From an uncultured Clostridia bacterium (lineage in GTDB: Bacteria > Bacillota > Clostridia > Oscillospirales > Ruminococcaceae), in NCBI GenBank assembly GCA_945921635.1, contig CAMEKZ010000005.1, positions 1-32,914 of the forward strand: 32,914 nucleotides of DNA. Reading direction: 5' to 3'. The position numbers were made by a program, and so were the translations under genes. Shown piece after piece: positions 31,227 through 32,914 of the stretch. Every line of letters begins with the position of its first letter. The first letter of the stretch is position 1. The notes under the pieces were generated by a model, which saw only the letters and a list, made by a program, of their open reading frames with translations, was not told the DNA's origin and searched no databases.

Positions 31227-32288
31227 GTGGACATTAACAAAATTCTTGACGAAGCACGAAAGCTCGGATGCTCGGACCTTCATTTTACGGCGGGACTTCC
31301 TCCGGTAGTTCGTCTGCACGGCAGTATCAAAAAGCTTAGCGGATACCCTGACTGCACCGAGCCTATCATTGTAAATATCATCAACCAGATAACTTCAATG
31401 AAGCACAAGGCGTCTATCCAGAAGGGTCTTGACACCGACTTCTCATACGTTTCCGCGTCGGGACACAGACACAGAGTAAACGTATACAGGCAGCGCGGCT
31501 ATCACGCTATCGCAATGCGTCTGTTAAGAAACGACATACCCACTCTGTCAGACCTCATGCTCCCCGGACTTATGGGCGAGTTTGCGCTCCGTCCGAGAGG
31601 ACTGGTGCTTGTAACAGGCCCTACAGGTTCAGGTAAATCTACGACGCTTGCCGCAATGATTGACCACATAAACCGCAACAAGAATTGCCACATCATCACG
31701 GTAGAGGACCCTATCGAGTATCTGCACACACATAAGCAGAGTATGATAAACCAGCGTGAAATCGGTGCCGATGTAGACAGCTTCGCAGGCTCGCTGCGTG
31801 CCGCACTTCGTGAAGACCCCGATGTTATCCTCGTAGGAGAAATGCGTGACTTTGAGACAATCAACGCCGCAGTAACCGCCGCAGAAACAGGACACCTTGT
31901 CCTTTCGACCCTGCATACGACCGGTGCCGCAGAAACGATCGACCGTATTATCGACGTATATCCCCCGCACTCACAGGGACAGATCAGAGCACAGCTCGCA
32001 AACTCGCTGGTAGCGGTTATTTCTCAGACGCTCGTACCGACAGCGGACGGCAAGGGACGTATTGCCGCACTCGAGCTGATGTCTTGTACCGACGCTATCT
32101 CGGCGCTTATCCGTGAGGGTAAGATATTCCAGATTCCTAACGCAATCCAGACCTCTAAGGCTCTCGGAATGTTCTCGCTCGACCAGGATCTCGCGAGGCT
32201 TGTCCGCACGGGCAAAATCACCGAGCAGGTTGCCCGCAGCAGATGCCAGAACCCCGAGGAGCTCAAGCGTTATATCACAGCATATTGA
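31227..32288 (+). CDS. pilT: Type IV pilus retraction ATPase PilT
   Basis: The GTG start follows AAAGGAG at about 11 bases. The 353-residue product fits Pil[21 protein letters not shown], Walker [11 protein letters not shown] (about 130-139), [51 protein letters not shown] and the C-terminal [10 protein letters not shown], the PilT signature close to AIRNLIRE. There is no zinc motif, unlike PilB. PilT pulls pili back and gives twitching movement, DNA uptake or tight adhesion, so the system is expected to be dynamic. A strong terminator follows. Confidence 0.95.
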   Translation: MDINKILDEARKLGCSDLHFTAGLPPVVRLHGSIKKLSGYPDCTEPIIVNIINQITSMKHKASIQKGLDTDFSYVSASGHRHRVNVYRQRGYHAIAMRLLRNDIPTLSDLMLPGLMGEFALRPRGLVLVTGPTGSGKSTTLAAMIDHINRNKNCHIITVEDPIEYLHTHKQSMINQREIGADVDSFAGSLRAALREDPDVILVGEMRDFETINAAVTAAETGHLVLSTLHTTGAAETIDRIIDVYPPHSQGQIRAQLANSLVAVISQTLVPTADGKGRIAALELMSCTDAISALIREGKIFQIPNAIQTSKALGMFSLDQDLARLVRTGKITEQVARSRCQNPEELKRYITAY

Positions 32289-32306
32289 TTTTATGCACAT
32301 ATTCAG

Positions 32307-32335
32307 CAGCCTGCCGTGCAAAACATGGCAGGCTG
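32307..32335 (+). terminator. Terminator after pilT
   Basis: CAGCCTGCC (32307-32315) pairs with GGCAGGCTG (32327-32335), extended by three inner pairs, with loop CAAAA and TTTTG after it. Confidence 0.85.
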
Positions 32336-32382
32336 TTTTGAGTTGTTTATATATCAGACGAGCAAAAGAAAGGAACAAAAAA

Positions 32383-32826
32383 TTGAGATTTGTAATACAG
32401 AGAGTGACCCGCGCCTCGGTCACGGTAGACGGCGCGACAGTCGGAAAAATAGGCAAGGGCTTTATGGTGCTTATCGGAGTATCCCAGACAGACACAACCG
32501 CCGAGGCAGACAGGCTGGTAAAGAAAATGCTCGGGCTTCGCATATTCGAGGACGAAAACGGCAAGACAAATCTGTCACTTGCTGATGTCGGAGGAGAGCT
32601 TCTGCTTATATCGCAGTTTACGCTCTATGCCGACTGCAAAAAGGGCAACCGCCCGTCTTTTATAAATGCGGGGAAACCCGACATGGCAAACGAGCTTTAC
32701 GAATATATCATAGCCGAGTGCGAAAAGCAGTTTAAGGTCGAAAAAGGGATTTTCGGCGCGGATATGAAGGTAGAGCTGTTAAACGACGGGCCGTTTACGG
32801 TGATACTCGACAGCGAGGAGATATAG
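32383..32826 (+). CDS. dtd: D-aminoacyl-tRNA deacylase
   Basis: The TTG start at 32383 gives the typical [17 protein letters not shown] and lies 8 bases after AAAGGAAC. The 147-residue product has the family motifs [17 protein letters not shown] and [11 protein letters not shown] (usual NxGPxT). DTD removes D-amino acids and glycine wrongly attached to tRNA. The length is normal. The upstream open frame reads through the pilT 3' end and is not part of the gene. It has no clear promoter of its own after the pilT terminator. Confidence 0.95.
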   Translation: MRFVIQRVTRASVTVDGATVGKIGKGFMVLIGVSQTDTTAEADRLVKKMLGLRIFEDENGKTNLSLADVGGELLLISQFTLYADCKKGNRPSFINAGKPDMANELYEYIIAECEKQFKVEKGIFGADMKVELLNDGPFTVILDSEEI

Positions 32827-32834
32827 AATAATAT

Positions 32835-32866
32835 TCTGACGGCAGTACTTTGGTGCTGCCGTCAGA
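32835..32866 (+). terminator. Terminator-like hairpin after dtd, fused to the repeat end
   Basis: TCTGACGGCAG (32835-32845) pairs perfectly with CTGCCGTCAGA (32856-32866). The right arm includes the first bases of the repeat copy (GTCAGA), so the hairpin and the repeat are joined. Confidence 0.6.
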
Positions 32867-32914
32867 CTGTCGATAAACCCACGCACCGCAAAAACGCAGT
32901 TTTTTCAAATAATT
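32861..32914 (-). repeat. Inverted partial copy of the 4.6-4.9 kb repeat, cut by window edge
   Basis: Bases 32861-32905 are the exact reverse complement of 4894-4938 (45 of 45), starting with the terminal GTCAGACTG. The sequence then diverges in the last nine bases of the window. The rest of the element lies outside. Like the first copy, it begins next to a terminator hairpin. Confidence 0.85.

Overview
The window reads as a chromosomal segment of a low-to-mid GC Clostridia bacterium, most likely of the Ruminococcaceae/Oscillospiraceae type. The reasons are consensus TTGACA/TATAAT promoters with 17-bp spacers, AAAGGA or AGGAGG ribosome sites, the ffs-dnaX-ybaB-recR cluster, ECF sigma factors paired with DUF4179 or zinc anti-sigma proteins, and a Gram-positive type IV pilus locus with no outer-membrane secretin. 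The family-level placement is inference; no rRNA is present.

Layout. Positions 1-2436 (minus strand) hold a TetR-type regulator, an Asp/Glu-racemase-family protein and a chemoreceptor cut by the window edge. Positions 2661-4577 (plus) hold a zinc-ribbon membrane protein and a TPM-domain protein. Positions 4601-4959 hold a hairpin-rich repeat bracketed by two copies of a terminator hairpin. A DUF5131 protein with a radical-SAM-like cysteine motif follows. Positions 5917-9104 are the conserved SRP RNA - dnaX - ybaB - recR cluster, but dnaX is broken by a frameshift with an apparent loss of about 49 bases. Next come an SseB-like protein, tcdA and leuS. Positions 13520-14980 (minus) encode an HtrA-type membrane protease. 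Positions 15181-19100 are an accessory-looking regulatory stretch: an orphan small protein with a folded leader, a parS-like site, a 159-bp inverted-repeat element, two convergent ECF sigma/anti-sigma pairs, a three-unit tandem repeat and a 44-residue lipoprotein. deoD follows behind a long structured leader.

Positions 20363-32288 form a nearly complete type IV pilus locus: pilC, a natural pilM-pilN fusion, pilO, a large PilX-like protein with a predicted beta-solenoid, two prepilins, a prepilin peptidase on the opposite strand with a 100-residue insert, then pilB and pilT. Together they could build and retract a surface pilus. No obvious major pilin is present, so it may lie elsewhere or be one of the two prepilins. 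dtd ends the window, and directly after it starts an inverted copy of the repeat seen at 4.9 kb.

The points most worth checking are the dnaX lesion, the terminator-associated repeat family, the deoD leader RNA, the PilX-like solenoid protein, the sigma-factor neighbourhood, and substitutions of key active-site residues in the racemase and in DeoD.
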